DNA of 64,000 nucleotides from Zhihengliuella sp. ISTPL4 (GCF_002848265.1 NZ_CP025422.1:2820727-2884726), one strand, 5' to 3'. Shown: positions 6,868-15,475, numbered from the stretch's first letter. A program made the numbers and translations. Notes: a model not told the origin generated them from the sequence alone.

Positions 6868-8274
6868 TCAGCGCGGCGCCTTCACTGGCAGCAGGAGAAG
6901 GAACCCGATGATGAGCACGATGACGATGCCGAGGATGCCGAAAGCCGTCTGGCTGGTGGCGACGATCAGCACGGTCCAGGCGGCCGAGGCCATCCAGCTC
7001 GCGGCCCGACCGGTCGTGGCGTAGAGACCGAAGATCTCGCCCTCCCGTCCGGCCGGGGTCACGCGAGCGAGGAAGGACCGGGCCGCCGCCTGCGCCGGTC
7101 CGACGAAGGCGCAGAGCACGAGCCCGCCGATCCAGAACACGAGCGCCCCGGCGTCCCGGAGCAGGAACACCGCGAAGCCGGCGACGATCATCGAGCCGAT
7201 CGAGCCGAGGATGATCCGCTTCGGGCCGAGGCGGTCGTCGAGGCGACCCGCGATGATGGTCGAGACGCCGGCGACGAGGTTCGCGGCGATGCCGAAGACG
7301 ATGATGTCCTGCGTGCCGAAGCGGAACACCGCGGTGCCGATGATGGCGCCGAACGCGAAGACGCCGCCGAGCCCGTCGCGGAACACCGCACTGGCGAGCA
7401 GGTACCAGAACGTCGGCCGGGTCCGCGGGTCGCGGTACAGGCCGACGACGTCCTGCACGAGAAGCACGTAGGAGCGGAAGAACCCCACCTTGCGCTCGGG
7501 CCGCCCGAGCGACGGCTCCGGCACGTTGAGGAAGATCGGGATGCTGAAGACGATCGCCCAGACTGCGCACCCCACGGCGATGAGCCGGTAGGCGAGGCCG
7601 TTGTCAGTGGACATCCCGAACCAGTCGAAGGTGTCCAGCAGGACGACGATGACGAGGGCGATGATGCCGCCGAGGTAGCCGAAGCCCCAGCCGAGGCCGG
7701 AGATGCGGCCGACGTTCTTCGGGTTCGCAATGCCGATGAGCATCGCGTTGGAGTTCACCGCGGCGATCTCGCCGAACACCGACCCGGCAGAGATCAGCGC
7801 GACGCCGAGCCAGAACAGGGCCGGCTGCGGCTCCACGAACCACAGCCCCAGCATGCAGAGGATGAGAGCGCCGGTGCCGATCCCGAGCCACAGCTTCTGC
7901 CGTCCCGCGGCGTCGGCGCGCTGACCGAGGACGGGGGCGAGCAGCAGGATGCCGAAGGCCGCGATGGTCGAACCGAGTCCGAGGCCGGAGGCGAGGTCGG
8001 CCTCGGCCGCCACGCGGACCGGGTCGCTGGGGTCGAGGGCGGCGACCTCGGGCGGGAGGAACGAGGCGCTGACGAGATACAGCGCCGTGAAGACGAACGT
8101 GAGGATGACGGTGTTGAACGGCTGCGTCGCCCAATCCCACAGTGCCCAGGAGTACACCTGCTTGCGAGGCGCGGGGGTGTCTCCGCGCAGATCGAGGCCG
8201 ACGACGGCAACGGCGCCGCTGTTCGCTGTCGCCACGGGCTCGGGGGCGCCCGCGGCGGGATCGGGTGAAGTCAT
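6868..8274 (-). CDS. MFS transporter, UMF1/Atg22-like
   Basis: The 468-residue protein has 12 predicted membrane segments. The early motif YSWALWDWATQPFNTVILTFVFTALYL is diagnostic of the UMF1 (Atg22-like) branch of the major facilitator superfamily, whose substrates are mostly undefined. A central cytoplasmic loop holds the charged PEPSLGRPERKVGFFRS. ATG at 8274 is chosen because the sequence upstream encodes only Arg/Pro-rich residues atypical of the family. The N-terminal ~35 residues are Ala/Pro-rich and probably disordered. There is no clear operon partner: the gap to the downstream CDF gene is 36 bp on the same strand, so cotranscription is possible. Confidence 0.85.
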   Translation of the reverse strand: MTSPDPAAGAPEPVATANSGAVAVVGLDLRGDTPAPRKQVYSWALWDWATQPFNTVILTFVFTALYLVSASFLPPEVAALDPSDPVRVAAEADLASGLGLGSTIAAFGILLLAPVLGQRADAAGRQKLWLGIGTGALILCMLGLWFVEPQPALFWLGVALISAGSVFGEIAAVNSNAMLIGIANPKNVGRISGLGWGFGYLGGIIALVIVVLLDTFDWFGMSTDNGLAYRLIAVGCAVWAIVFSIPIFLNVPEPSLGRPERKVGFFRSYVLLVQDVVGLYRDPRTRPTFWYLLASAVFRDGLGGVFAFGAIIGTAVFRFGTQDIIVFGIAANLVAGVSTIIAGRLDDRLGPKRIILGSIGSMIVAGFAVFLLRDAGALVFWIGGLVLCAFVGPAQAAARSFLARVTPAGREGEIFGLYATTGRAASWMASAAWTVLIVATSQTAFGILGIVIVLIIGFLLLLPVKAPR

Positions 8275-8350
8275 GCTCGAAGTCTGGCCGCGGACGGTGA
8301 ACGCCCGGTGACGGCGCGCCGTCGGTGGTGTCCGACCGGGGGCCGCCGGG

Positions 8351-8845
8351 TCAGAGCGCCGGGCCGCGTCGGATGCGCACCGGGCCGCGGGCCTCCTCGA
8401 TCCGGACCGGCTCGCCTTTCTGGGTGACCACGACAAGGTCGCGGGATGCGAGGTCTGCCGTCACCCGCCGCACCTCGGGCATCCGGTCGCGCCAGTCCTC
8501 GCCGCCGACCGTGCGGGCGACGTCGCTCGGACAGATCGAGGACTCTGCCCGCTTCCGCGTCAGCGCTCGGATCGTCGCGGCGATCCGCTCCTCCGACTGC
8601 GCTGCGGAGGCCTCCTCCCACCACGGCGCACCGCGCTCGCCGAGGGCCGTCTTCGCGTCCTGCACACGGCGGCGGGCACCCGGTTCCGCGGCCTTGACCG
8701 CGCGTCGTGCGGCCATGAGCTCGTCGACGAGCTCCTGCCGTAGGTTCTCGGGGATCGACGGGTCGGTCGCGCGCCAACGCCGGCCGTTCACGATGATGTG
8801 GTGTCCCTCCGCGGTGCGGTCGCTCTCGAGGCCGTCGTCCGTCAT
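8351..8845 (-). CDS. DUF3253 domain protein
   Basis: In this 164-residue protein the C-terminal half (residues about 85-164: IAATIRALTRKRAESSICPSDVARTVGGEDWRDRMPEVRRVTADLASRDLVVVTQKGEPV, then ARGPVRIRRG) matches the DUF3253 winged-helix-like domain found in many actinobacteria. The N-terminal half contains a charged helical segment (ELVDELMAARRAVKAAEPGARRRVQDAKTAL). The function of DUF3253 is unknown; its shape suggests nucleic-acid binding, which is only inference. ATG at 8845 is chosen; an in-frame ATG at 8854 is equally possible and neither has a strong ribosome-binding site. It lies between the NamZ gene and the UMF1 transporter on the same strand. Confidence 0.75.
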   Translation of the reverse strand: MTDDGLESDRTAEGHHIIVNGRRWRATDPSIPENLRQELVDELMAARRAVKAAEPGARRRVQDAKTALGERGAPWWEEASAAQSEERIAATIRALTRKRAESSICPSDVARTVGGEDWRDRMPEVRRVTADLASRDLVVVTQKGEPVRIEEARGPVRIRRGPAL

Positions 8846-8909
8846 GGGCCCCATGCTGCCGCTCAGGGGACCGTCCGGGACATCCCCTTGACGCGGAGGA
8901 GGGTGCCGT

Positions 8910-10085
8910 TCAGGCGTAGAGCAGGTCGACGGCGACGAGATCCGCCCACTCCGGCACCGCGAGGGCGTCGGGCTCGTCCCACTCGCCGGAGGTGATCCGG
9001 CGGAAGGCGCCCTCGACCCCGAAGAGCTTCTCGAGCGGAGACCAGTCGGACTCGCCGGGCATCGGCACCAGGGCTCGCTCCGCCAGAGCCCCGGGGTAGA
9101 GGCGGGCGAGCAGCGAGAGCAGGCGGACGCCGGTATGCACAGGGCGGAACGCCTCCGGGTCGGTGACGTGAAGGAGCAGGCCTTGGCAGGCCTCGCCGGC
9201 GTGATCACGTACCAACGGGGTGAAGCCGTAGGGGGAGGCGGTGACGCCGGGAAGGGCGAGCTCAACGAAGGCGGTCGTGTACTCCTCGGCGTCGATGAAG
9301 GGCGCGCCGACGACGCGGAACGGCACCGCCGTGCTCCGTCCCTCGGACACGTTCACGCCCTCGGCCAGGCAGGTGCCCGGGTAGAGGAGTGCGGTCGCCG
9401 CGCTGGGCAGATTCGGCGACGGCGGCATCCACGTCAGCTCCTGTCGCCCGAGCGCCGTGCGTGCGCGGTTCCATCCCCGGACCTCCAGGACGTGCAATTC
9501 CACATCGATCCGGCGCGTGCGCACCCAATGGCGAGCAAGCTCCCCGATGGTGAGTCCGTGGCGGATCGGCATCGTCCACCGTCCCACCAGGGAGTTCGCT
9601 GCCTCGTCGAGCATCGGACCTTCTGCCTGCTCCAGCAGCCCGCCGAGCGGATTGGGTCGGTCGAGCACGACCACAGCCACACCCGCATCCGCGCACGCTT
9701 CGAGCACGTGGCTCATCGTCCAGATGTAGGTGTAGAAGCGGGCGCCCACGTCCGGCAGGTCGATGAGGACGACATCGAGGTCGGCGAGGTCGGCGGGCGC
9801 CGGACGCACGTCCGCGCCGTAGAGGCTGCGGACCGGAAGCCCGGTCAGCTCGTCTCGAAGATCATCCACGAGCTCTCCCTCCCGGGCCCGCCCGTCGAGT
9901 CCGTGCTCGGGGCCGAACAGCAGCGCCAGCGGGTGCCCGGCGTCGGCGAGGCCGGCGCGCCCGCGCGCGAGCGTCGAGGTCAGGGCGAGGTCGTTCGTGA
10001 CCATCCCCAGACGGGAGCCGTGGAGGCGATCCCGAAGCGACCGCGGCAGGTCGTTCTGAAGGAGGCGGTCGATTCCGAGGTGCAT
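8910..10085 (-). CDS. namZ: exo-beta-N-acetylmuramidase NamZ family (DUF1343), apparently cytoplasmic
   Basis: The 391-residue protein matches DUF1343 throughout: LGMVTNDLALTSTLARGR, LLFGPEHGLDGRAREGE, SLYGADVRPAP, DVVLIDLPDVGARFYTYIWTM, VVLDRPNPLGG, LTWMPPSPNLPSAATALLYPGTCLAEGVNVSEGRST. DUF1343 includes Bacillus subtilis NamZ (YbbC), which removes MurNAc from the non-reducing end of peptidoglycan chains. Unlike that secreted enzyme, this one starts MHLGIDRLLQNDLP with no signal peptide, so it should act inside the cell on imported fragments. Only two bases separate it from the RpiR/MurR-type regulator upstream, so the two form an operon. Across the divergent promoter lie an ABC importer and an AmiE-like hydrolase, which supports a peptidoglycan-recovery role. 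Confidence 0.88.
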   Translation of the reverse strand: MHLGIDRLLQNDLPRSLRDRLHGSRLGMVTNDLALTSTLARGRAGLADAGHPLALLFGPEHGLDGRAREGELVDDLRDELTGLPVRSLYGADVRPAPADLADLDVVLIDLPDVGARFYTYIWTMSHVLEACADAGVAVVVLDRPNPLGGLLEQAEGPMLDEAANSLVGRWTMPIRHGLTIGELARHWVRTRRIDVELHVLEVRGWNRARTALGRQELTWMPPSPNLPSAATALLYPGTCLAEGVNVSEGRSTAVPFRVVGAPFIDAEEYTTAFVELALPGVTASPYGFTPLVRDHAGEACQGLLLHVTDPEAFRPVHTGVRLLSLLARLYPGALAERALVPMPGESDWSPLEKLFGVEGAFRRITSGEWDEPDALAVPEWADLVAVDLLYA

Positions 10086-10087
10086 GA

Positions 10088-10978
10088 TCAGTCGATTCTG
10101 TGTGCGGTGACGGCGTCGTGGGTGCGCTGGAGGTTCGCCGAGATCCGGTCGTAGTCGGCCTGTGCGATGCGCGTGTACAGGAAGTCGAGGACCGCGAGCT
10201 GCGCGATCCGGCTGGCCATCGCGCCGGAGCGGAAGGTCGACTCCGACACCGCTGTGACGAGGGTGTGCTCGCATGCGCGGGCGAGCGGCGAGCGCGGGTT
10301 GTTGGTGATCGCGATGGTCGTGGCACCGGCCGCGGCGGCCACCTCGGCGGCCTGCACGATCTCCAGCGTCCGACCGGAGTGGGAGATGGCGATCGCGGCG
10401 TCCCGGTCGTCGAGGAGGGCGGCGCCGGTCAGGGCGAGATGGTGATCGGTGCGCGCCTGGGCGACGAGACCCGCGCGATGGAGCTTCTGTTCCAGGTCCT
10501 GCGCGGCGAGACCGCTGGAGGCCGCGCCGTAGATGTCGATGCGGCGCGCACTGCGGACTGCGGCGACGCACCCCTCCAGTTCGGCGATGTCGAGCTGGCG
10601 GGCCGTGCGTTCGATGGCCTCGGCCTCGGCGAAGGCGATCTTGCGCACCGTCGTCGCCGCGTCGTCGTGGCGGCTCACGTCCCCCGCGGAGACCTGGAAG
10701 CGCTCCCGCTCGGACGCGCTCCGCGTGAGTTCGCCGGCGAGCGCGATCCGCAGATCGGGGTATCCGGGGAACCCGAGGCTGCGGGTGAAGCGCGCGACGC
10801 TGGCGACGGAGACCCCGCACTCTTCCGCGAGCCGGGTGATGGAATTCTCCAGGACCGCCTGAGGCTCGGCGAGCACACGTTCGGCGATACGGCGTTCCGT
10901 GGGGGTGAGCGCGGAAAGGCGCTGATGGATGGCTGTCACGACACTGTTCGGCACGAGCCCATGATGGCAGGTCGTCAT
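10088..10978 (-). CDS. RpiR/MurR family transcriptional regulator (HTH_6-SIS)
   Basis: An N-terminal HTH_6 domain (SALTPTERRIAERVLAEPQAVLENSITRLAEECGVSVASVARFTRSLGFPGYPDLRIAL) is followed by a SIS sugar-phosphate-binding domain (residues about 130-260: RRIDIYGAASSGLAAQDLEQKLHRAG, AIAISHSGRTLEIVQAAEVAAAAGATTIAITNNPRSPLAR). The SIS signature SHSGRT-E and TNN contacts the phosphosugar. In Bacillus and enteric bacteria MurR of this family senses MurNAc-6-phosphate. The position beside namZ and an AmiE-like gene suggests the same class of ligand here. ATG at 10978 is taken; GTG at 10954 would remove eight residues and is also plausible. A palindrome 21 bases upstream is the likely operator. Confidence 0.88.
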   Translation of the reverse strand: MTTCHHGLVPNSVVTAIHQRLSALTPTERRIAERVLAEPQAVLENSITRLAEECGVSVASVARFTRSLGFPGYPDLRIALAGELTRSASERERFQVSAGDVSRHDDAATTVRKIAFAEAEAIERTARQLDIAELEGCVAAVRSARRIDIYGAASSGLAAQDLEQKLHRAGLVAQARTDHHLALTGAALLDDRDAAIAISHSGRTLEIVQAAEVAAAAGATTIAITNNPRSPLARACEHTLVTAVSESTFRSGAMASRIAQLAVLDFLYTRIAQADYDRISANLQRTHDAVTAHRID

Positions 10979-10998
10979 CGACCGCGGGTAGGAATTTT

Positions 10999-11018
10999 CA
11001 GAAACACTTGCATTTCTG
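10999..11018. promoter_or_regulatory. candidate RpiR/MurR operator
   Basis: CAGAAACACTTGCATTTCTG has 6-bp arms CAGAAA/TTTCTG around an 8-base spacer, centred between the divergent regulator and importer genes. GAAA-N-TTTC symmetry is usual for RpiR-family sites. TTGCAT inside it could serve as the -35 for the importer operon. Confidence 0.6.
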
Positions 11019-11092
11019 TAAGAGATTGCCCACAGTGGCAGTGTCGGCATCGTTTCCGTGCCGCGACGAAGACGTCACCCGAGAGGAACACC

Positions 11093-12376
11093 ATGCGAAA
11101 CCGCCCCGTCCGCCTCGCTCTCACCGGAGGGATCCTGGTCGCCGGACTCGCCGTCGCCGGCTGCGCGCCCGCAGCATCGAGCGGCGAGGGCCAAGACGAT
11201 GTCACCCTGACCGTCTGGTCCTGGCAGGCGTCGTCGTCCCCGAAGTGGGAGGCCGTGTTCGACGCCTACGAAGAATCCCACCCCGGCGTCACCATCGAGT
11301 TCGAGGGCTTCCAGCCCACCGAGTACAACCAGATCCTCGCCACCGGCCTCGAGGGCAGCGACGGTCCGGACATCGCGATGCTGCGCGCCTACGGCGGTGT
11401 GCAGTCGGCGATCCAGTCGGAGCAGATCGTGCCGATCGACGACATCGTCGACGGGCTCGACCAATTCGACCCGACGGTCCTGCGCGCGGCCCAGGGCAAG
11501 GACGACGGCAAGACCTACGGCGTCCCCTTCGCCTACCAGACCATGCAGATGTTCTACAACAAGACCATGTTCGACGAGATGGGCCTCGAGGAGCCCACCG
11601 ACTGGGACGAGTTCATCGAGCTGCAGGAGACCCTCCTGAAGGAGGGCGTCACCCCCATGGCGCTCGGCGCCCGCGAGGACTGGGTCCTGCCGATGTTCCA
11701 CGACATCGTCGGTTCGGCCCACTACGGCGGTGCGGACTTCGAGGAGAAGGTGCTCGCCGGCGACGTCGACTTCACCGACCCCGCCTACGTGGCCTCCCTG
11801 CAGATCGTGCAGGACATGCAGAAGTACCTCGACAAGAACGTCAACGCGATCGCCGTCGCCGACGCCGTCCTGCAGTTCACCTCCGGACAGGCAGCGCAGT
11901 GGCCCGGCGGCTCGTTCGACCTCCCCACGTTCCAGAGCTCCGCTCCCGACACGGAGTGGGGCGTGTACGAGGTGCCGCCGGCTCCGGGCAGTGCACTCGA
12001 CCACGCCGTCACCCCCGGCTACGCGGACGGCAGCTTCGGCATCAACGCCGCCAGCGAGAACCAGGAGGCGGCCACCGAGCTCCTCAACTGGATGACGACG
12101 AAGGAGTTCGGCCAGCTCGTCGCGGATGAAGTCGATCAGTTCTCCGCGCTGCCCGGTGTCGAGTACTCCGACCCGCTCATGCAGGAGATGAACGAGCAGT
12201 ACACCGCCAACCCGGCTCCGTACCTGCTGCTCGTCGACTTCCGCTACGGCGACCCGACCGGCACCGCGGTGCTCGGCCCGGACATCCAGGCCATGTTCCT
12301 CGGCCAGAAGACCCCCGAGCAGCTGGGCGCCGATCTGCAGTCGGGCGTCTCCACCTGGTTCACCCCCTCCTCCTGA
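11093..12376 (+). CDS. CUT1 ABC importer substrate-binding lipoprotein
   Basis: The 427-residue lipoprotein has a signal sequence RLALTGGILVAGLAVAGC with Cys-21 as the lipidated residue. It belongs to the carbohydrate-binding cluster F/B families (WSWQASSSPKWEAVFDAYEESHPGVTIEFEGFQPTEYNQIL at the start of the mature domain; FNMT-like core FYNKTMFDEMGLEEPTDWDEF). It binds an extracellular oligosaccharide for the two permeases that follow. Next to a NamZ-type muramidase and an AmiE-like hydrolase the likely cargo is a peptidoglycan fragment or MurNAc-containing sugar, which is inference. GAGAGG precedes the ATG by six bases. A strong hairpin after the stop may raise its expression over the permeases. 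Confidence 0.9.
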   Translation: MRNRPVRLALTGGILVAGLAVAGCAPAASSGEGQDDVTLTVWSWQASSSPKWEAVFDAYEESHPGVTIEFEGFQPTEYNQILATGLEGSDGPDIAMLRAYGGVQSAIQSEQIVPIDDIVDGLDQFDPTVLRAAQGKDDGKTYGVPFAYQTMQMFYNKTMFDEMGLEEPTDWDEFIELQETLLKEGVTPMALGAREDWVLPMFHDIVGSAHYGGADFEEKVLAGDVDFTDPAYVASLQIVQDMQKYLDKNVNAIAVADAVLQFTSGQAAQWPGGSFDLPTFQSSAPDTEWGVYEVPPAPGSALDHAVTPGYADGSFGINAASENQEAATELLNWMTTKEFGQLVADEVDQFSALPGVEYSDPLMQEMNEQYTANPAPYLLLVDFRYGDPTGTAVLGPDIQAMFLGQKTPEQLGADLQSGVSTWFTPSS

Positions 12377-12382
12377 TCCGAG

Positions 12383-12416
12383 CGTGGTGGGGCGCCGCGA
12401 CCGGCGCCCCACCACG
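12383..12416 (+). other. intercistronic stem-loop after the binding-protein gene
   Basis: A perfect 14-bp stem, CGTGGTGGGGCGCC with GGCGCCCCACCACG, has a 6-base loop and no T-run. It lies between binding protein and permease genes of one operon. Such hairpins usually protect the upstream message, as in malE-malF spacers, so the abundant binding protein is made in excess. Confidence 0.6.
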
Positions 12417-12431
12417 AGCGAAGGACCACCC

Positions 12432-13388
12432 ATGGCTCTGACCCTCCCCGTGCGCCGGCCGAAGAGCCGGCGCCCCCGCACCGGCATCGCCCTGTCCACG
12501 CCGACGGCGGCGCTGTTCGTGCTGCCGGCCGCCGTGCTCTTCGCGGTGCTGATCCTCTACCCGATGCTCGCCGCGCTCAGCTACTCGCTCTTCGACTGGC
12601 AGGGCACCAAGCAGGGGGGATTCGCCGGCATCGGCAACTACCTCACTCTCCTCACCAAGGAGCCCTACGCCTCCGAGCTGTGGAACGCCTTCGGTCACAA
12701 CCTGCTGCTCTTCGCCGGCGCCCTCATCTTCCAGAACTCGCTGGGCCTCGGGATCGCGACGCTGCTGCACCGCCGCAAGCGCACCAAGCGGTTCTTCCAG
12801 ACGATCTTCGCCCTTCCCTACCTCGTCAGCCCGATGGTCATCGGCTACCTGTGGTCGCTGATGCTGTCCCCCCTGTTCGGACCCGTGAACGCGATCCTCC
12901 GCGGAGTCGGTCTGGAGAGCCTCGCGCTGCCATGGCTCGGCGACCCGCAACTGGCGATCTGGGTCATCGTCCTCGTCAGCGCGTGGCAGTGGATCGGCTT
13001 CCCGATCCTGCTCTACGGCGCCGCCCTCGGCGGCATCCCCGAGGAGATCGAGGAAGCGGCTTCCCTCGACGGCGCCACAGCCGCGAAGCGCTTCCGGTAC
13101 ATCACGCTCCCGATGCTGACCCCCACCATCGGCATCATCACCGTGCTCACCTTCATCGGCAGCATGGAGGCGATGGCGATTCCGTTCGCGCTCGCCGGAT
13201 CCAACGGCGCTCCCGCCGGATCCACCGACGTGATGATGCTCCTCTTCTACCGCACCGCGTTCGAGTCGGGGAACCCGAACTCGATCGGGGTGTCCTCCGC
13301 ACTCGCGACCGTCCTGTTCATCTTCATCATGGTCATCTCCGTCGTCATCACATCGTCGATGCGTCGCGCCGAACGAAAGCTGTTCTGA
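12432..13388 (+). CDS. CUT1 ABC sugar permease (MalF type)
   Basis: The 318-residue permease has six membrane segments, beginning TPTAALFVLPAAVLFAVLILYPMLAALSYSLFDW. The EAA loop that docks the ATPase reads EEIEEAASLDGATAAKRFRYITLPMLTP. The first ~25 residues are basic (RRPKSRRPRTG). ATG at 12432 follows AAGGACCACCC. It pairs with the MalG-type permease whose start overlaps its stop codon. No ATP-binding subunit is encoded in the operon, so a shared MsiK-like ATPase from elsewhere in the genome must energise it. Confidence 0.92.
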   Translation: MALTLPVRRPKSRRPRTGIALSTPTAALFVLPAAVLFAVLILYPMLAALSYSLFDWQGTKQGGFAGIGNYLTLLTKEPYASELWNAFGHNLLLFAGALIFQNSLGLGIATLLHRRKRTKRFFQTIFALPYLVSPMVIGYLWSLMLSPLFGPVNAILRGVGLESLALPWLGDPQLAIWVIVLVSAWQWIGFPILLYGAALGGIPEEIEEAASLDGATAAKRFRYITLPMLTPTIGIITVLTFIGSMEAMAIPFALAGSNGAPAGSTDVMMLLFYRTAFESGNPNSIGVSSALATVLFIFIMVISVVITSSMRRAERKLF

Positions 13389-14305
13389 TGAGCACCGCCC
13401 TCGACACCCGTCAGGAGCCGACCACCGAGGCGATCGTCTCGGGACGGTCCTCCGCGCCGCGGCGACGCTCGCGTCGCACCAACGACACGCCGTTCGTCGG
13501 TCGGCTTCTCGCCAACGTCTTCCTCTGGGGCTACGCGCTCGTCGCGATCGGCCCGCTGCTGCTCATGGTCAACAACTCGCTGCGCACTCAGCAGCAGATC
13601 GCCACCGAGCCGCTCGGACTCCCTGTCCCGCCGACGTTCACCAGCTTCCAGAACGCGTGGATCACCGCCTCGTTCGACACGTACTTCCTCAATTCGATCA
13701 CCGTCACGGTCGGGTCGGTCATCGTCACCACGGTCGTGTCGGTGCTCGCCGCCTACGCTTTCGCGCGGGCAAGGGCGAAGTTCTTCCGCGGCATCGAGGC
13801 CGTGTTCCTCTCCGGGCTCATGCTGCCGGTGCACCTGGCCATCTTGCCGCTGTTCTACCTGCTCGACTCCCTCAAGATGACGAGCAACGTGTTCAGCCTG
13901 ATCCTCGTGTACGGTGCCCTCGGCATCCCGTTCACCACGTTCGTGCTGACCGTGTTCTTCCGGGCGCTGCCCATCGAGCTGGAGGAGGCGGCGCGCATCG
14001 ACGGCGCCGGACCGTTCCGCACGTTCCTGCAGATCCTGCTACCGCTGGTGCGTCCGGCGCTGGCGACCGTGATCGTCTTCCGCTTCGTGCCGGTCTGGAA
14101 CGATTTCTTTTACCCGCTGATCCTGCTGCGCGACCGCGACTCCTACACGCTCCCGGTGGGCCTGACCCGCTTCTTCGGCGAGTACTCGACCGATTGGCCG
14201 CAGTTGTTCGCCGGACTCACGATCGCCACCATCCCGCTCGTGGTCCTGTTCCTGCTGGCGACGAAGCAGATCATCAACGGCCTCACCTCCGGCATGAGCA
14301 AGTGA
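13388..14305 (+). CDS. CUT1 ABC sugar permease (MalG type)
   Basis: The 305-residue permease has six membrane segments after a charged cytoplasmic N-terminus (RRRSRRTNDTPF). The EAA loop is ELEEAARIDGAGPFRTFLQILLPLVRP, followed by PVWNDFFYPLILL, typical of MalG-like subunits. Its ATG overlaps the stop of the preceding permease by one base (TGATG), showing translational coupling. Together with the binding protein it forms the importer of the proposed peptidoglycan-fragment locus. The serine hydrolase gene begins 16 bases later. Confidence 0.92.
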   Translation: MSTALDTRQEPTTEAIVSGRSSAPRRRSRRTNDTPFVGRLLANVFLWGYALVAIGPLLLMVNNSLRTQQQIATEPLGLPVPPTFTSFQNAWITASFDTYFLNSITVTVGSVIVTTVVSVLAAYAFARARAKFFRGIEAVFLSGLMLPVHLAILPLFYLLDSLKMTSNVFSLILVYGALGIPFTTFVLTVFFRALPIELEEAARIDGAGPFRTFLQILLPLVRPALATVIVFRFVPVWNDFFYPLILLRDRDSYTLPVGLTRFFGEYSTDWPQLFAGLTIATIPLVVLFLLATKQIINGLTSGMSK

Positions 14306-14321
14306 CGGTCGCGGACGGATC

Positions 14322-15302
14322 ATGGTGAACGGAGCGCCGGGCTCGGCGTGGGCGTCGGTGCGTGCGGTCGCCGGGGGAGCGGAAGAGCTGCAGCTCCTCG
14401 GGTCGCCGGCGCACGACGATCCCGCTCCGCTCACCGCCGCGCACCTTTTCGATCTCGCGTCGCTGACGAAGGTCTTCACCGCGGTCTCCGCCCTCCGCCT
14501 CGTCGACGCGGGCGCGGTCGACCTGGACGAGCCGGTGGGCGGCGTCCTCGCCGTGGGCGGAGGGGACGGAGCCGAGCGGATCACCCTCCGACACCTCCTC
14601 ACCCACACCTCCGGGCTGCCGGCGGAGGGGCGGGAATGGCGGGCCGGCGTACGCGGGGATGAGTTGCGCGCCCGTGTGCTGGTTCGTCCGCTCGGCGCGG
14701 AACCGGGCACCCGCCACCTCTACTCCGACGTCGGATACATCGCGGCGGGGGAGTACGTGGAACGAGCTTCCGGGCGTCCGCTCGCGGAGCTGTGGGCGGA
14801 GGTGGCCGCAGAGATCGGCGCGGAGTCGCTCACCGCGGCTCCGGAGCGGAGCCGCAGCGTCGCGACCGAGACCCAGCCGCATCGCGGAGACGTGCGCGGT
14901 GAGGTGCACGACGAGCTCGCCCATGCGCTCGGCCGTCCCGCCGGCCACGCGGGACTGTTCGGCACGGTGGGGGATGTCGCCGCTCTCGCCCGGCTTCTCC
15001 GCGACGAGGGCGAAGGACCGCAGGGGCGAGTGCTGTCGCGGGAGTCGTTCCGCGGGATGACGACCCCGTCGATCCGCGCCGATGCCGGCTACGGGCAGGC
15101 GATCGGGCTGCGCGTGCGCGATGCGGCGTGGATGGGTGACCTCGATGCGGTCGGCCACACCGGCTTCACCGGTACGTGCTTCGCTGTCGTCCCCGGGACG
15201 GGCGCTTACGGCGTGCTGCTCCTCAACCGCGTGCATCCCACTCGCGAGGACACCGACGTCGCCGCCGTCCGCCGAGCTTTCTTCGCCCCCCTCGCCCCCT
15301 GA
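14322..15302 (+). CDS. serine beta-lactamase-like hydrolase, AmiE (YbbE)-like
   Basis: The 326-residue protein belongs to the class C beta-lactamase/penicillin-binding fold. The catalytic SxxK is SLTK (in HLFDLASLTKVFTAVSALRL), the second motif is YSD, and the third is HTG in VGHTGFTGTCFAVVPG. LRHLLTHTSGLPAEG is characteristic. In Bacillus subtilis the related AmiE removes peptides from MurNAc during muropeptide rescue and is encoded with NamZ and NagZ. The same neighbourhood here, minus NagZ, supports an amidase role rather than drug resistance. There is no signal peptide, so it would act on imported muropeptides. It is the last gene of the ABC operon, 16 bases after the permease. Confidence 0.8.
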   Translation: MVNGAPGSAWASVRAVAGGAEELQLLGSPAHDDPAPLTAAHLFDLASLTKVFTAVSALRLVDAGAVDLDEPVGGVLAVGGGDGAERITLRHLLTHTSGLPAEGREWRAGVRGDELRARVLVRPLGAEPGTRHLYSDVGYIAAGEYVERASGRPLAELWAEVAAEIGAESLTAAPERSRSVATETQPHRGDVRGEVHDELAHALGRPAGHAGLFGTVGDVAALARLLRDEGEGPQGRVLSRESFRGMTTPSIRADAGYGQAIGLRVRDAAWMGDLDAVGHTGFTGTCFAVVPGTGAYGVLLLNRVHPTREDTDVAAVRRAFFAPLAP

Positions 15303-15349
15303 CCCCCGCACCCGACCCGCCCCGCACCGAGAACCTCTCCCGGTGGAAG

Positions 15350-15457
15350 TGCAGAAACGTGCCTGGGGCGCGAGCGGGAGGCGCGTTTTCGATACCGGGA
15401 TCCGGGGGCCGACGGACGAGCGGGGGTGGGCGAAAGAGGCGCGGTTCTGATCCCGCC
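15350..15457. repeat. second cluster of the GCGGGATCAGAAACG-type dispersed repeat
   Basis: The 173-bp gap between the hydrolase and Lrp genes holds AGAAACGTGCC (15354-15364), a degenerate reverse copy at 15382-15402 and reverse GCGGGATCAGAACCGC at about 15440-15457. These resemble the copies at 4336-4440. No gene or clear terminator with a T-run is visible. Confidence 0.35.
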
Positions 15458-15475
15458 ACGGGGAGCGGACGCGGC

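Noticed and set aside
6559..8268. 569-codon plus-strand open frame opposite the CDF and UMF1 genes
   Set aside because: Low-complexity Asp/Glu/Arg/Gly sequence, no domain, fully antisense to two recognised membrane proteins.
12383..12416. Hairpin read as a transcription terminator
   Set aside because: It has no T-run and lies between a binding-protein gene and its cognate permeases, so it is more likely a message-stabilising element.
14322..15302. Beta-lactamase antibiotic-resistance gene
   Set aside because: The SxxK/YxD/HTG serine-hydrolase fold is shared by many non-resistance enzymes, there is no signal peptide, and the gene sits in a NamZ/importer operon.
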